Source: Setoptus koraiensis (lineage: Eukaryota; Arthropoda). From it: a stretch of DNA of 64,000 nucleotides. How positions within the stretch are numbered: the first letter of the stretch is position 1; each line of letters opens with the position of its first letter. Of the stretch, positions 1-11,870 are shown piece by piece. Location: assembly GCA_048013815.1 (NCBI GenBank), contig CM106586.1:16616001-16680000 (forward strand), in the 5' to 3' direction. The position numbers and the translations under genes are program-made. The notes under the pieces were generated by a model, which made no database searches, was not told the origin of the DNA, and saw nothing but the letters and a program-made list of their open reading frames with translations.

Positions 1-106
1 ATTTATGGCGAAGCCAGTTGGTATTGATGAGGGGAATAAATAGATTGCTTGCTCTCGTTGCCGGCCCATTTTCTTCTTGTAACTCACAAAAATGTTTCTC
101 TTTTTT

Positions 107-112
107 TTTATT
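107..112 (-). terminator. poly(A) signal of the first RPA-like gene
   Basis: An AATAAA hexamer reads on the minus strand about 155 bases past the stop codon of the minus-strand RPA-like gene, inside a T-run on the plus strand. It is the best candidate for the 3' end of that transcript; the assignment rests on position only. Confidence 0.45.
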
Positions 113-265
113 CACAACATCTCAGTGATACACAAAACCAGCCGATGAGAACTGCTTTTCGCCAAAATACATGTAATTAGTTTCGTAATCGACACCGATC
201 CATAGAGAGCTATCGGATTGGGGTCGAACGGATTTTTGCGGCGATCGTGAGAGGTGACATGCATT

Positions 266-1081
266 TTACATTGCGGAATGTCCAAATACGGTTTGTTTCA
301 GTTTATCTAGCGAATTGGTAGACTGACTTTTCAGGGTGAATTTAAATCTTTTGCCTTCGACGGGATGTATAATTCTTTTGTAGTTTTCCTCTCCAGCAAA
401 ATCTCGCTTCAAATGGTATAGTTCCGCTTGTTCTACCCCGAACAGCTTTTTTGCTTCTTCGGCCCAAATCGTCACATTTCCGGTTGCCGTGCTGTCTCTT
501 ATTCTCAAAATAGTTCTGTAATGAAATATTGGTTTCCGAAATTCGTTGCAGCAACCGCACCACCATCTACCGCCTCTCTGCTCTAAATTTGGGTAGCATC
601 CGAATTGACACTCTGCGTAAAATCTTTCGCAATCAATAACATTCTCAATTACGATATCGACGTTACTATACATAGCCTGACCGGGAATAGCTTTGACCAA
701 TTGTAGATCGAAGCACTCCCTCAATGTTCTTGGTGACTCCAGTCGTGCTTCGCTATTTTCACACTTCTCTATCGTGGTGTCTTTTTTAATATTACACGCT
801 AACCAATTCTTGTATTTCTTAATATGTCCGCATTTTATATGATAAACTTTATCATATTCAACGACATTGCCAGTTCTACCATTGAAGTCGTTAACTCTAA
901 TTGCACCAGATTGGTCGATAATTCTGAAACGAGAACACAAGCCATCTTGGAAACGATTGAGGCTTGTTTTCTTAGCAAAGAGACGACCTCTAATGTTGAC
1001 CACCTCCTGTCCATCAGTGACTGAAGCGATGTCCACAAAGTCTCCATCTTCACAAGCTCTACAAACGGTTACAAGAGACAT
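266..1081 (-). CDS. RPA70-like single-stranded-DNA-binding protein, short form (paralogue 1)
   Basis: Intronless 271-aa reading frame. The N-terminal half (about residues 13-105) reads as an OB fold of the RPA70 DBD-A type, with the motif RFRIIDQSGAIRVNDFN. The C-terminal half (about 135-265) reads as DBD-C, with a zinc ribbon at C158, C162, C175 and C178 followed by the strand pattern FHYRTILRIRD and TIWAEEAKKLFG. In RPA70 these domains bind single-stranded DNA and hold the RPA trimer. This protein lacks the N-terminal protein-docking fold and DBD-B, so it is less than half the usual ~600 residues. It is divergent from a second, similar gene 907 bases away. Function could be a germline RPA variant (MEIOB-like) or a domesticated Helitron-type RPA; the sequence does not decide. 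Family assignment is firm, role is not. Confidence 0.8.
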   Translation of the reverse strand: MSLVTVCRACEDGDFVDIASVTDGQEVVNIRGRLFAKKTSLNRFQDGLCSRFRIIDQSGAIRVNDFNGRTGNVVEYDKVYHIKCGHIKKYKNWLACNIKKDTTIEKCENSEARLESPRTLRECFDLQLVKAIPGQAMYSNVDIVIENVIDCERFYAECQFGCYPNLEQRGGRWWCGCCNEFRKPIFHYRTILRIRDSTATGNVTIWAEEAKKLFGVEQAELYHLKRDFAGEENYKRIIHPVEGKRFKFTLKSQSTNSLDKLKQTVFGHSAM

Positions 1082-1988
1082 TTCAAATAAGATTTGTTTT
1101 CTCCGAGTAGCGGGTCATTGAAGTTTCTTTTGTGTCATCTCTAATGATTCATTGGAGTTGAGTATACCACACTGAGTCTGTCGGCATAGTTGCTATTTAT
1201 ATTATTGACCTAACTGGATGGTCCAAATAAACTATAGCGAAATGTCCCGCCTCTATGTTTTCAGTGATCGGATGAATTTAGTTCTGCATTCTATAGATAG
1301 TTGTTTCTTATGCTAGTCATATACGATTCATTGCATGACAGACTCGCTAGGAATCGAGTCATGCAGGAACCCAGCGTTTGTATTCCAGTTTCGCAGACCA
1401 CAAGCTGAACGGAAAACATGAAAAACAAAAAAGGATTATAAAATTGTCAAATTGATAGCGATAGTGTGCTGTCGAAATATTGTCACTATTGTATTGCATT
1501 GTCATTGAATAATTGTTTGATCTTGATATCTGTAGATGATAGGCTCGCAAAAGCGGCTGCTCAAAGCCCATTGAACTTGGTTTTGATGCATAGTGGATTT
1601 TATCTGATCGGCACGAAGGGGGGGGGGCTACATATTATAAATTGGCGAGCATCAATCAATTGAAGATTAATGATACTGCGATAACTCGTTCGTGGAGTAT
1701 TTTTTGCAAAAAAGTATGTGAAAGTGCATTTTGAATATATTGGTAGCCGTGTCAGCGCCTGATCATAAATTACAATGTCAGCTATTATGTTTGGTGAGAA
1801 GAGGTTGATAAGATTATTGTTGATAATGATTTAGCTAATAAAGGATTGACTAGATATTGCGTTCAGCATCATTGGAAACTTCATTTGTAACTTTTGAGGC
1901 CAGTTGCATTCTGTAATGTGAATGTTTATGTCGTCACAGTAACGATTGATTCCAATAATCATCTACGTAAAATTATCTGACCAGAACG
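1082..1988. other. shared 5' spacer between the divergent RPA-like genes
   Basis: About 900 bases separate the two start codons, so the promoters must both lie here. The sequence is AT-rich with one G-run near 1619-1626. Short open frames here have no recognisable protein features. I see no terminal repeats that would mark the pair as a transposon. Confidence 0.6.
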
Positions 1989-2849
1989 ATGGCAGGACCT
2001 CCTCTCCGAGCGCTCATCGATCGATCTGTCATAGATATAGCCTTACTCAACCCTAATATTGGAATAAAATGGGTCGTTAGAGGTACTGTTACGATGAAGT
2101 CTGAAAGGAACCATTGGACATTCACATTCAGAATCAGAGATAGATCAGGAGAAATCGAGTTCACAGCTTTCAACAGACAATGTGACAAATGGTTCGACTT
2201 CATCAAACTAAATGAGGTCTACTATGTTGCTCGTGGCTTAATAAGAAGAAATAACCGGTGTGATCTGCTGCCTTGCAGTCTCATCGAGCAAATCAGTCCC
2301 CAATTTAATGGCGAGGCCAATCCAGGAGTCGCACGAATTCAATATAATAATGTATTCGAACCCGAACACAGAAACTTGATAGATTGCTCGAATATTGATC
2401 TGGTCAGTGCTCAGCGCAACCAAACTCTATATAGCACCGTTGTTGCCGAAGTAATAGAAATTGATCAAAATCAAGAGCTTACCTATGTGTGTTGTCCAAT
2501 GAATGGATGTTGGAAGAAGGTGGTGCCAGATGATGAAACGGGTGGTTGGGAGTGCATTAAATGTGAAATAATCTATCCACATCATGAATATAGGTATCGA
2601 GTTACTTTAAGGCTGAAAGATGAGACGACCGAAGAATTCCGAGCCATCATTTGGGGCGACGAAGCAGAGAGTCTACTGGGTGAAAGACCGTTCGATATGG
2701 CACTGATTGAACGAAACATCGGTAGAATGGATGAACATGAGCGGATACTGTCTGGTCCAATCGGGAGGCTATTCAAATTTATCTTGAGAACTAAACTTGG
2801 CGAAAATGGTGATCTCGAGCATCACGTCCAAAACCTCGGGCATCTTTAG
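1989..2849 (+). CDS. RPA70-like single-stranded-DNA-binding protein, short form (paralogue 2)
   Basis: Intronless 286-aa protein. Residues 13-100 match RPA70 DBD-A closely: FRIRDRSGEIEFTAFN, then KLNEVYYVARG, the counterpart of KVNKVYYFSKG in human RPA70. Residues 135-275 match DBD-C, with zinc ligands C169, C174, C189 and C192 in the canonical C-x4-C-x14-C-x2-C spacing and the following HEYRYRVTLRLKD strand. DBD-F and DBD-B are absent, so the protein is a DBD-A to DBD-C fusion. The ATG at 1989 precedes the first OB strand at a natural distance. It is divergent from paralogue 1, with which it shares architecture but little identity, so the duplication looks old. Probably binds single-stranded DNA; whether it joins an RPA trimer is unknown. 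Confidence 0.85.
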   Translation: MAGPPLRALIDRSVIDIALLNPNIGIKWVVRGTVTMKSERNHWTFTFRIRDRSGEIEFTAFNRQCDKWFDFIKLNEVYYVARGLIRRNNRCDLLPCSLIEQISPQFNGEANPGVARIQYNNVFEPEHRNLIDCSNIDLVSAQRNQTLYSTVVAEVIEIDQNQELTYVCCPMNGCWKKVVPDDETGGWECIKCEIIYPHHEYRYRVTLRLKDETTEEFRAIIWGDEAESLLGERPFDMALIERNIGRMDEHERILSGPIGRLFKFILRTKLGENGDLEHHVQNLGHL

Positions 2850-2884
2850 ATTGTTCTTACATTTCAGATTTATGCAGCGCGCCC

Positions 2885-2925
2885 CCAGAGAAGCCTCTGG
2901 ACTCCAGGGTCTGGAGTACAATAAA
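2885..2925 (+). terminator. two abutting hairpins and AATAAA after the RPA-like gene
   Basis: Thirty-five bases past the stop codon lie two hairpins in direct contact: CCAGAG/CTCTGG with a 4-base loop (2885-2900) and ACTCCAG/CTGGAGT with a 3-base loop (2901-2917). AATAAA follows at 2920-2925. The set is the probable 3' end of paralogue 2. It does not match the histone stem-loop consensus. Confidence 0.5.
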
Positions 2926-3812
2926 TGTCAGTCCATGCGTTGACCATGAGAACATCAGAGATGAGAGTATTTGGCTCGAAATTTGGCTGCTTTTGGTTGC
3001 TTTCTTTTTCCTTCGTTCAACATGCTCTAACATTATAAGTTATACGCTATTCATTGAGTTATTTACGCGGCTACGGTGCCAGGTCCTCACCATGTATCAT
3101 ATTATTCAGGGGACAGAGTGGAGGTTTGTAACAGATGAAGTAGAGAGCCCCAAAATAGGACAGTATTGTCCTGTGTGCAGCTAGTGATTGGAAAATTGCG
3201 CAAGTCTAAGAACGCGAATAGAGCTAGAGGGTGGTCAACTGAAGAGGCACAGTGCATTCTCTTGCCGAAGACAACCGAAGAGAAAGCCACAAAACGCACA
3301 GTTGTTGTCACGTATTCCATTCGAATGGTTTAGAACCCTCATTATCGAACTTCGCAACCGTGGCGAACGCTTTTGCACTTCCAACTGTTAGTGGCCATTC
3401 AACAAGTTATTACGTATTAATATATTGAGATCTTATATATTGATTTGTCATTGTGTGTGTAATTGTATATATTTAATAATATTTGTATACCATATGTATT
3501 CTAGTTATCTGACACATAGATAAACGCTACAATGTAAATAGTTATTGAAATATATGGATTCACAATACATCTTAATAGTCATTAGAAGGGCTTGGGGCTT
3601 TTTGGTCCGACCTTACTAGTTGATTGTTTCGTTGTAACAGAGTCATTTAACCAACAATCATTGGACAATTGAATAAAATAGATACAGAAAGGATCTATAG
3701 TAATGGCAAGCATTCACCGTTTGGTGCATGAGCTGGTTCTACGATCCTGTGGACTAAAAAAAAAATTTCACCAGAAAACTAACATAGTAACAATTTTATA
3801 TTCTGCTTGTTC
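2926..3812. other. intergenic spacer
   Basis: Between the 3' end of the RPA-like gene and the 3' end of TBCEL (convergent). Short open frames at 2993-3391 show no domain, signal peptide or good splice context. Nothing else is seen. Confidence 0.5.
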
Positions 3813-6800
3813 CTAAGCCTCTTCAACAATAAATTGATCACCGTTTTGAACATTGTAGTTCCAAAGTTTCTTCTGATTGTGCTTCATCAGCTCTGGACCC
3901 ACCAGTCCAACCATTTCGTGATCAATATAGTAAAGTATCATCTTTGAAGGATCTGAAAAATTGAAAATTGAACTAAGAAAAAGAACGAACATTTTGTCAG
4001 TAAAGTGTTTTTCTATGATAACAATATTAAGTACAGATCTGATAGATATTTACCTAAGCTCCAATTTGAAATTCCTCACTGACTTCCTTAGATCTACCGT
4101 CATCGCCACAACTTCTTGATCTTCATTTTTCATTATAACTTGTGGCTTATTCCAGAGGTCCATCGGATTACAGAGCTGGCGATCTTCATCATCGCCTTCA
4201 TCTGATGTTGGTTCATCATTAGAAGGTCCATGATTATTGTGCACGCTAGTTTGATCCAGGATTTTGGTTAGAAAATCTTCGGACATCAGGATATCATCAT
4301 TGTCTTTGTTCAAATGATAGACAATTCTAACATTGGCCTTGTTGGGCGGCGAAAGATCAACATCTGCAACAGGGCGAACCTCTCCGTGAACTTGAAACAG
4401 TTCATAGAATCTATCAGGTTTCTCTAGATGTTGATTGGTTATAAAGAAACGAACGAAAGCTTTCTCGGCATGTTCACGTTCCTCAATTTCGCTACCATTT
4501 AGTCTTATTAATTTCGGTAGTCTAGCAATCAAATGATGACGTCTGTTTTCCGGCTCTTCAATCTCGTTCAACAATTCTAGATTTTGGCATTTGAGATCGA
4601 CCAACGATGGTAATTGATTCAGGCGTTCGATTACAGGCCATTCCTTAATAGGCCAACCAGCTATGTTAAGACCGCAGAGTTTTCTCCATTCCCTAGCTCG
4701 ATCTAAATTGTCCGGTATCTGGCTTATGTTGCAGTCTGCAATAGAAAGAGCCTCAAGAGATGGAAAAGCTGCTAGTATTTTGTCCAACTCGTTCCAATTA
4801 GTCAATTTTGGATTGTTGCATAAATATAGTCGCTTGAGTTGATGATGCTTAAAATTATCACTATCTAACTCAATCTTTTCATAGTTGTTCAAGCTCAAAT
4901 GGAGCTCTTCTAGGTTTGGCATTCTCAATAATATTGAACACACCACTCTCCAGGGACAGCGAGTATTATTCATTGCTAAAACTTTGATTGTTTCAAAAAT
5001 GCGCCGAAAGTAAATATTTCCAGTGTTGTTAGTACTATTATGTGAGACATTAGCATTGATGTTGTTGTTGCTGCTGCTGTTACCCGTATAGTGTGTCCCT
5101 ATTGCTGAACCAGATATTGGACTTGATGTTTGCGGTGGTGAGGCGGCTTGCAGCGACAATACAGAGGTGCCAGTCATTACTATGTCTTCACAAGCCATGT
5201 TACTTTTGAGCTTTTGACTACTGGTTGTTGCATGACCAACTTGACTAACATGATTGTAATTGTTGTTGATAGTTGTATGTGCTGTTGTTGTTGTGTTAGA
5301 GGTCATTCCTCTATTGCTACCTTTAATAGATGATGTTCCCTTCTTCCTTTGATTGGTTGAAAATCTAGATACCGCTGCACGTGTATCTTTGGCCGATAGC
5401 GCCGACACAGAACGTGATATGGCAGCCGAGGTCCTGGCGGCGCGTCTCTCCTTCAAACCCGTCGCAGATCCACCCGCTGAGGCTCTAGAACTTGATGGAT
5501 TTGAGCGCGAACCCAGAATAGTCGCTGTTGTAGAGGTTACTTGACTTATTTCATTTACCTTAGTCTGCGATTGCCTCGTGCCAGTTCCTCTAAGTGTCGA
5601 GAATGTTGCATGATGAGTGGATCCATGGAACAGACTCGAGTTGTGCCTCCCTGGTAGATTGTTACTATTTAAAGGACTCAAATAGGATCTACTAACTGAA
5701 GATGAATTAGTGGTGGCCAAAGCCATCGGCATGGCTTTTGATAGATCGTTCTCGCTAAGATTTAGTATGCGTAAGTTCGGTGTAACTTGAAGGATCTTGT
5801 AGATTTCCACCAAATCATTTAATTTATTAGTGCCGAGATCCAATTCCTCAACATTTCTGCATGACTCCCTAATTTGATTCATAAGTCGCAAATTTTTTGG
5901 ACTCGCAAAACGACTTATGCTTTGTCCGTTCAAAGATATGCATGGAGGAAGTATTAGATGGGTGCCTAGTGTACAATAGCATTCATAGTAACAAAGAAAC
6001 AGTAGATATAGTTAGTTCGTTTGACAACTAGATTTTTGTTTGTATAATTGTTAAGGCATGGCTCTTTTTAGTAGTAACGATAAACTGTAATTTAACAGAC
6101 ATCCGCTCGTTTGTTTGATATTTTTTTGGGTAACAAATCTACTCGAAGTGCCGTAAAAAAGACTGACAGATCTAGCCCCATATAAAGCGAATCTCATTCA
6201 GCAGCAGTTAAACGAGATTGTGTTACAACATGTATGCCATTGTTGATCGCTCATCTTGTCTATCTGTTTCAATTCACTCGCACTGACAGCTCTATTTATC
6301 AATTCTGACGACTAATAAGACAAAAGGATCATACTACTATGCGTGACGACAATCCATAGAAAAGTTGCATATCCGAGCGTGGTGACAGTTTTTTTGTATA
6401 ATTAAATATTCGCAGTAGTTGATCACTAATGTCAATGCACCACGGCTATAATATAAGTATCTTCCCTAATGGTCGTGTGACACAAACCAGCGAGAACATA
6501 AATCTAAGTAATTACTCTAGTGTTTCTATTTGAAGTTCGGAGTCAACTCTCAGAAGCAGTCTCAGTTGAACAATTCAACCAACTCTTGTGAAGGTTGTGC
6601 GCGCTGCTGGTTCGGACTCATTTGCATTCTCTCAAAACCAATTAGAACTCCTTAGAAGTAGGTAACCTTGATTCGCTTTCACAGGAATTGCACTGACTTT
6701 CTTAAATTTTTTATGAGTAGGCTAAATATAACTCTACGTCGGATTTTCTCTGACATTTTTTCAGTATTTGATCGATTATAGTAATCTATTCAAAATGGTC

Positions 6801-7524
6801 AACTATTGTTATTACTCATAACTTAATAGGATTTGCATCTATACGGCTATCAAGAATACTAGTTAGATATTGCAAATTGTAGTGTCTCAAGCATATTATG
6901 CTATCTTCTGAGGGTATGTAACAGTTGTTGGCCAGATTCAAGTACCCTTTTGATACTACTACTACTCATTTTGATTCAGATTAATAAATAGATCAGAACA
7001 AAACTCCATCTAGCCTTAATCTTTTCAAGATTTTCAGATATATACTAAGTGATTCGTTACTTTGAACTCTCATTTCGAACTTTTTGGAGCGTTGAAAATT
7101 CTCGAATTTCATTCTGACTAGATTTCCACCTAAATCATAATTAGTATTTCAACTCACCATCAGAACCAGGACTAACGTTTCCAACTACAAAAACAGGAAC
7201 TGAACAAAAGTCTTGACTAAAGCAATCTTTAAATCTCCTTATGAGACAATCAATGAAGGACGAAGATGTTCCATTTGAATTGTTCGGAGAGATTGCTATG
7301 ACTGGAGGTGATGATGATATGTTGCATCTGAGTTGTTGTGACCTTATTTGACTGTTTTGACTAGATTGTGGTATTGGAGTGGGAGCGCTGTGTAACACTT
7401 TCGATTGCTGATTAACAGCGGAAGTGTTACTACCACTATGTTGTCTTCGCTTATCTGTTTTGACCAAAGGTGCTGAAGAAGGCGTCACATAGCGTCTAGT
7501 TGAATGATCGGTAGTCAATGTCAT
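3813..7524 (-). CDS. TBCEL: tubulin-folding cofactor E-like protein (TBCEL) with low-complexity insert
   Basis: Three exons: 7524-7158, 5965-4054 and 3972-3813, summing to 2439 nt (812 aa). Vertebrate TBCEL (~424 aa) destabilises tubulin; it has leucine-rich repeats and a ubiquitin-like C-terminus but no CAP-Gly domain, and the same is true here. Matches in order: SFIDCLIRRF near the N-terminus (SFMQVLCEKY in human), LILPPCISLNG, the LRR VEELDLGTNKLNDL, then after the insert LEELHLSLNNYEKIEL, LIRLNGSEIEERE, the hallmark VADVDLSPPNKANV, and the Ubl tail MILYYIDHEMVG ... QNGDQFIVEEA. Residues ~199-440 are a Ser/Thr/Asn-rich insert between LRR units, absent from vertebrate TBCEL. The third exon begins at the TTAG acceptor before 3972; the later AG before 3953 would break the frame. 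Confidence 0.88.
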
Positions 7525-9400
7525 CTTAGATTTGTTGCTATCATGTATATGTAGTGGGTTTTTTGTACTATTGAATTGGATGGCCTTTGTTGTCTAGATG
7601 ACTAAAAGTTGGGGCGGCGATGATCATTGAAGCTTAGATGAGGTGTGCTTTGATGTGAAATATATATCTTCAAATCGGTAGTGACTAAATTGATATGTGA
7701 GTGTTATATTTTTTTTTTTGTAAGATGTGAAAAAAGCTCTCTTTCCACATAAGTATCATTAGTCTTCGTTCACTGAATTCATGTTACTATGTTAACGATG
7801 ATCAAAATATTTTGTTTATAGTTGTATATCAATCATTTATTTAGATGAAACACAAATGGCGACCCTTCATGATTTGTTTGTTAGTGACTCCCGAATATGA
7901 GTCCTTCTTATGGAACTGTTTGGCTATGAAGTGTGGTATAAGAGAATAGAAAAAAAAAATATTGCGTCATTATTAGATTTGATACCATGGTGGTAGAGGT
8001 ATGTAAGTAACACAAAAATGAACATCAACAATAAAGAAATGTTAAAGCTGACAAGGTATGTTTGAGATGATAACTTCATACATCGTGTATAGAGATTGGT
8101 ATCTGGATAGGAATAACTAATAATAATAATAATAAAAACAAAGTTGTTGTCATTATTTTGATGGCACCGTATATATTATCTATAAACCCTGGCTGTGTGT
8201 GTTAGATTGCATGGTGCAGAGGCTAAAACAAATCAAATAGACTTCAAATTGCTTATCATTTTGCTTGAGCGTATGTTTAGGCCTGATAGCGATATCATAA
8301 GCGTTACTAATAGTCTATTGTCTGCAATACAATTAGTTTCTTATAAACGCATTAGCATCAGCGATGCTACTAAAATCTATTGGAACTACTTTATAGTGGA
8401 GAAAGCAGAATATAAATTGATTGAATCTGACAAAATTTTCTTGCTAGAGAGTCCTGAAGCATTGTTAGAAATATAGTATGATGTCTGACGAACTACTATG
8501 GATTCTGTGATTGGTGGGCTAAGATGATTATGTATGTTTAAGTTGACATCACGATTCTACTAGAACAGAATAAATATCTCGCATCCTCACGTAGGATGGA
8601 GAGGCACAAAGAACCCTTGATTGATTGAGCCATATTTGAGTTAGTTTATAAGATTGCTATAAGTCGGATCTCACTAGTTATTGGCTGCAAGCAACAGTCC
8701 ATTTCATTTGTAGTGTGTCGTGGCTGCTATATGTACCTGATTATGTAGCTGTTGTGTTGTGATCAGTTACTAAAGTAAACAATAGCAAAACAGAACATTA
8801 CAAACAATGACTAACTGTCAGTGAGATGCGAGCGTTTATATTGTGAGTGCTGTCTATCTGTTACATGACATCTCTAGACACAAACAGAACGCATCCAATC
8901 TAAAGCTGGCCAATGATGAAAGCTCTTGAGCGGGCCAGTTTCTCAAGAGCTTTCTTTCTCCGAGAGGCACTGTCAAATATTTGTTTTGATTGGCGTGTGT
9001 GATTTTGTGTGCATTGTGTGTGTGTTATTATCATTATTATTATTTGACTGGTGATGACATGTAGCGTTGGCTGGCTCAACAAGTGCTAACTGATGATATA
9101 AAAATAGTCATAATCACGTTAATGTATTGCTTGCGAGCCACTATTACGTGGGCGTCAGCAGTGCACAGCGCATTGCGATTATCTAATAACTCTCTGATTG
9201 TTGCAATGGCTGATTATTCAACTCTTGTTATGCTCACATTAATTATTATTTGTGCAAAAGATGGTGTGGGCGAAGCGTGTCTCACAGGTAGTCAGTCACA
9301 CGACGATCCTTGACCGTGAATACAGACAAAATAGAAGAATTTGAATATGACACAAGAAAGTGATGATGATGATGATGATGAACAAGAATAGACACTCACT
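7525..9400. other. AT-rich intergenic region
   Basis: Upstream of TBCEL, so its promoter should lie in the first few hundred bases. Simple runs include T9-10 near 7711, an AAT run near 8116-8135 and GAT repeats near 9360-9380. Apart from the candidate exon at 8195-8476 no coding feature is convincing. Confidence 0.5.
8195..8476 (+). CDS. unrecognised candidate terminal exon
   Basis: An open frame of ~90 codons with non-repetitive, protein-like composition (ISISDATKIYWNYF, KIFLLESPEALLEI) ending in TAG. It has no early ATG; a T-rich stretch ending GTTAG at ~8205 could be a splice acceptor, so it may be the last exon of a longer gene. No family is recognised and chance is possible in AT-rich DNA. 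Confidence 0.2.
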   Translation: MCVRLHGAEAKTNQIDFKLLIILLERMFRPDSDIISVTNSLLSAIQLVSYKRISISDATKIYWNYFIVEKAEYKLIESDKIFLLESPEALLEI

Positions 9401-10755
9401 CAATTAGTTTGCTGCTTAATAATTGCTTTGTGGGTGCAATAAAACATCCGCGAGACGCGTCCTCGTGATACTGCCACTGATCAATCACGGTGTATATAAT
9501 AGTAAAAGCGGAGTTTCTTGGTGACTTAGCCGTTTCGAAGACTCACGATCTGTAGGTTGCCTGGTGGCGATGTGTTAGTGGTTGCTTATAAGCACTGATA
9601 ATCACATTAATTGTTGCTGGATTGTATGGCATCGGGGTTGAGGATAAACAATTGATTTGCATCGAGAGGTCTCTGGCGGCCTCTGCGACTGGGCTCTGGG
9701 TTGCGCATTGAATTGTTGGCGACTATCCGAGTGACTGTGCGCTGCTCGTTGTTGCTAGTTGGCTAACATGATGGTTGTAATAATAATATGACAATATAAA
9801 TTGTTGGCACTTGCGCAATTGTAAAAGTCTGTTTAGTTGCGTTTGCTGGCCGCTGTTAGTTCGACGGGCATGAGAATGAGCCAACTGGCGAGTGAAAGTT
9901 GGACAATTCGAAAAGTCGATCTCTACTCACTGCACTCACTGCACTGTGTGTGTATGCTCGCTGCTGATTCAGTTACTGAATTTCAGTTACCGAATTTCAG
10001 CATTGCCGAAGAAACAACGCGCACACAATCGAATAACTGCGCAGCGCCAGTTGCTTGCAGTGCGCGCTGGTTAGCTCGCTGTGTGTGTGTTTCAAACACA
10101 GTGTGTGTCTGTGTGTGTTTCGAATACAGTGTGTGTGTCGATGGAATAACAGTGCACCGAGGGAACTCTGCCTGCGCTGGGTAGCTGCCGGGCTTGTGGC
10201 GGCTTATTGATGGTATGCATGCAACAACTTGTTGATTGTGTTATGTGTATATTGCATTAGAGTTGAAACTGTTCGAGCTGTTGGCGACATTCGCGTTTGG
10301 CAATGGGCACACAAGTCGGACATTGCCAATAACGACGCTTTGCTCGATTGTGTGAGTGTGTGTGTCTCGCCTATTGCACGCCAATATTCGCACACCCTGT
10401 ACAGCGTGCAAAGCGAGTACAGCGTGTACACTGTACTCGCTCGAGTACAGCAAGTCGTAGCTGCGCATTGCGTAGTACAGCGCATTACGTAGTCTAGCGC
10501 GGCTACAAATATATCAGCATTAGCATACGGTGCACAGGACGGCGGCAGCCCCGGGCGAGCCATTGGTCAGCCAATTGACTTTGTGTGGCCTGGCCGCTCC
10601 GCCCTTGTGTTGCGTTGTGTGTGTCGCTTGTCGCGTTGGTGGGGGAGCCCCGCAAAGGGCTGCAGTTTGGCCGTGAGTGCGCTTTTGTGGGGCTCGCACT
10701 GTGTGACACACAACTTGAGTCCGTTCCGTGAGCGAGCGCATTAAGTGGCGCCGCC

Positions 10756-10825
10756 GCAACGATTGCAGCGGAATGATTGCGCTGCAACGATTGCGTCGGA
10801 ATGGTTGCGTTGCAATGATTGCAAC
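10756..10825. repeat. 28-bp tandem repeat, 2.5 copies
   Basis: The word GCAACGATTGC (GCAATGATTGC in the third copy) recurs at 10756, 10784 and 10812, exactly 28 bases apart, with similar intervening sequence (CGGAATGATTGCG-like). A short imperfect minisatellite rich in ATTGC words. Confidence 0.75.
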
Positions 10826-11794
10826 CGCCGAGTGTGTGTGTGTGCCAAATGTGTGACACACACTTTCGATTCGGCTCAAATCTCTATCACTGGGCCACTT
10901 ACTGGCGCTGCAAACAAACAGGCAACTTTTGTTCGATTTGCCGCCGCCGCCGAGCTCAATTGTTCGACGACCATTGTACTGCGGCTGCTTACGGGTGTCG
11001 CGCCCAGCCGGTTGTGACTGGCAACTTGCGCAAGTTGCCAGCGCACCACACGACGGCCACTGGTTAAACAATGGTCCCACGTCTGCTCTGCACTGCTCTG
11101 GTCTGGTCTGGCCTGGGCTGCGGCAGTGGCCAGCGGCCAACATTATCAGCGAGCGTGAACGGGCGACACAGTGAGACGCAGTGAGACACACGGTGCGACC
11201 GACGCTGAGACCAGAGCGCACACTAATATAGAAACTGATGGTATCAGTGTGTTGCATCAAGTGCACTCGTCGGGGCAGGCAATTGAAATAAATTGAATAG
11301 CTGGCCGGTGCTGGGGCTGGCGAACTGCGCAACTGTCGTTCCGTTGTATCAACTTGATGCTATCAAGTGCGTCTGGTCGCACACTCGGCCGCCGTGCTCG
11401 GCTGGCTGGTGTGTGCTGGTTTGTCCGCACACACAATGGTGATACCGATACGCATGCTGGCCTGCACCGCGCACCACTCACTACATTTGTATTGGAATTC
11501 GCACAAGCGAACTTTGTCAGCCAGCGAACAAACACCAGCGCGCCTATTAGCATGGCCGCCGCCGCCATTACTGTATCACCGAATTACTGTATTACCGAAT
11601 TACTGTATCACTGTACTAGTGTGTCAGTGGATTGCTGCACCGCCGAGTTGCTGCTGCACTGCGGAAAGTTCTAATTCTAACCCTCCAGCGAGTGGTTGCG
11701 CATGCTGGCTGGCATATGCGCCACAATGAAAGTGTGCGCAGACGATAATGAATCAATTTGGCTCGATTATTGGCTCGCTGTCCCGTGCATTCCA

Positions 11795-11870
11795 TTGTGC
11801 AGACTTTTCCCCTCAAGTGTGCAGACTTTGCCCCCCTCGAGTGTGCAAACTTTGCCCCCCTCGAGTGTGC
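11795..11870. repeat. 24-bp tandem repeat, 3 copies
   Basis: Two near-identical 24-bp units (11817-11840 and 11841-11864), each GTGTGC plus a C-rich stretch ending CCCCCCTCGA, preceded by a third, diverged unit from 11795. The two good copies differ at one base, so the array is young. Confidence 0.8.

Noticed and set aside
266-2849. A whole Helitron carrying the RPA-like genes
   Set aside because: No Rep/helicase protein and no Helitron-type 3' hairpin with CTRR end is seen around the pair; only a possible origin, not a call.
10503-11332. Long minus-strand open frame of 270 codons in the 10-12 kb block
   Set aside because: Cys/Ser/Arg-rich, overlapped by other open frames on both strands, sits on tandem repeats, and shows no domain. 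Taken as a composition effect.
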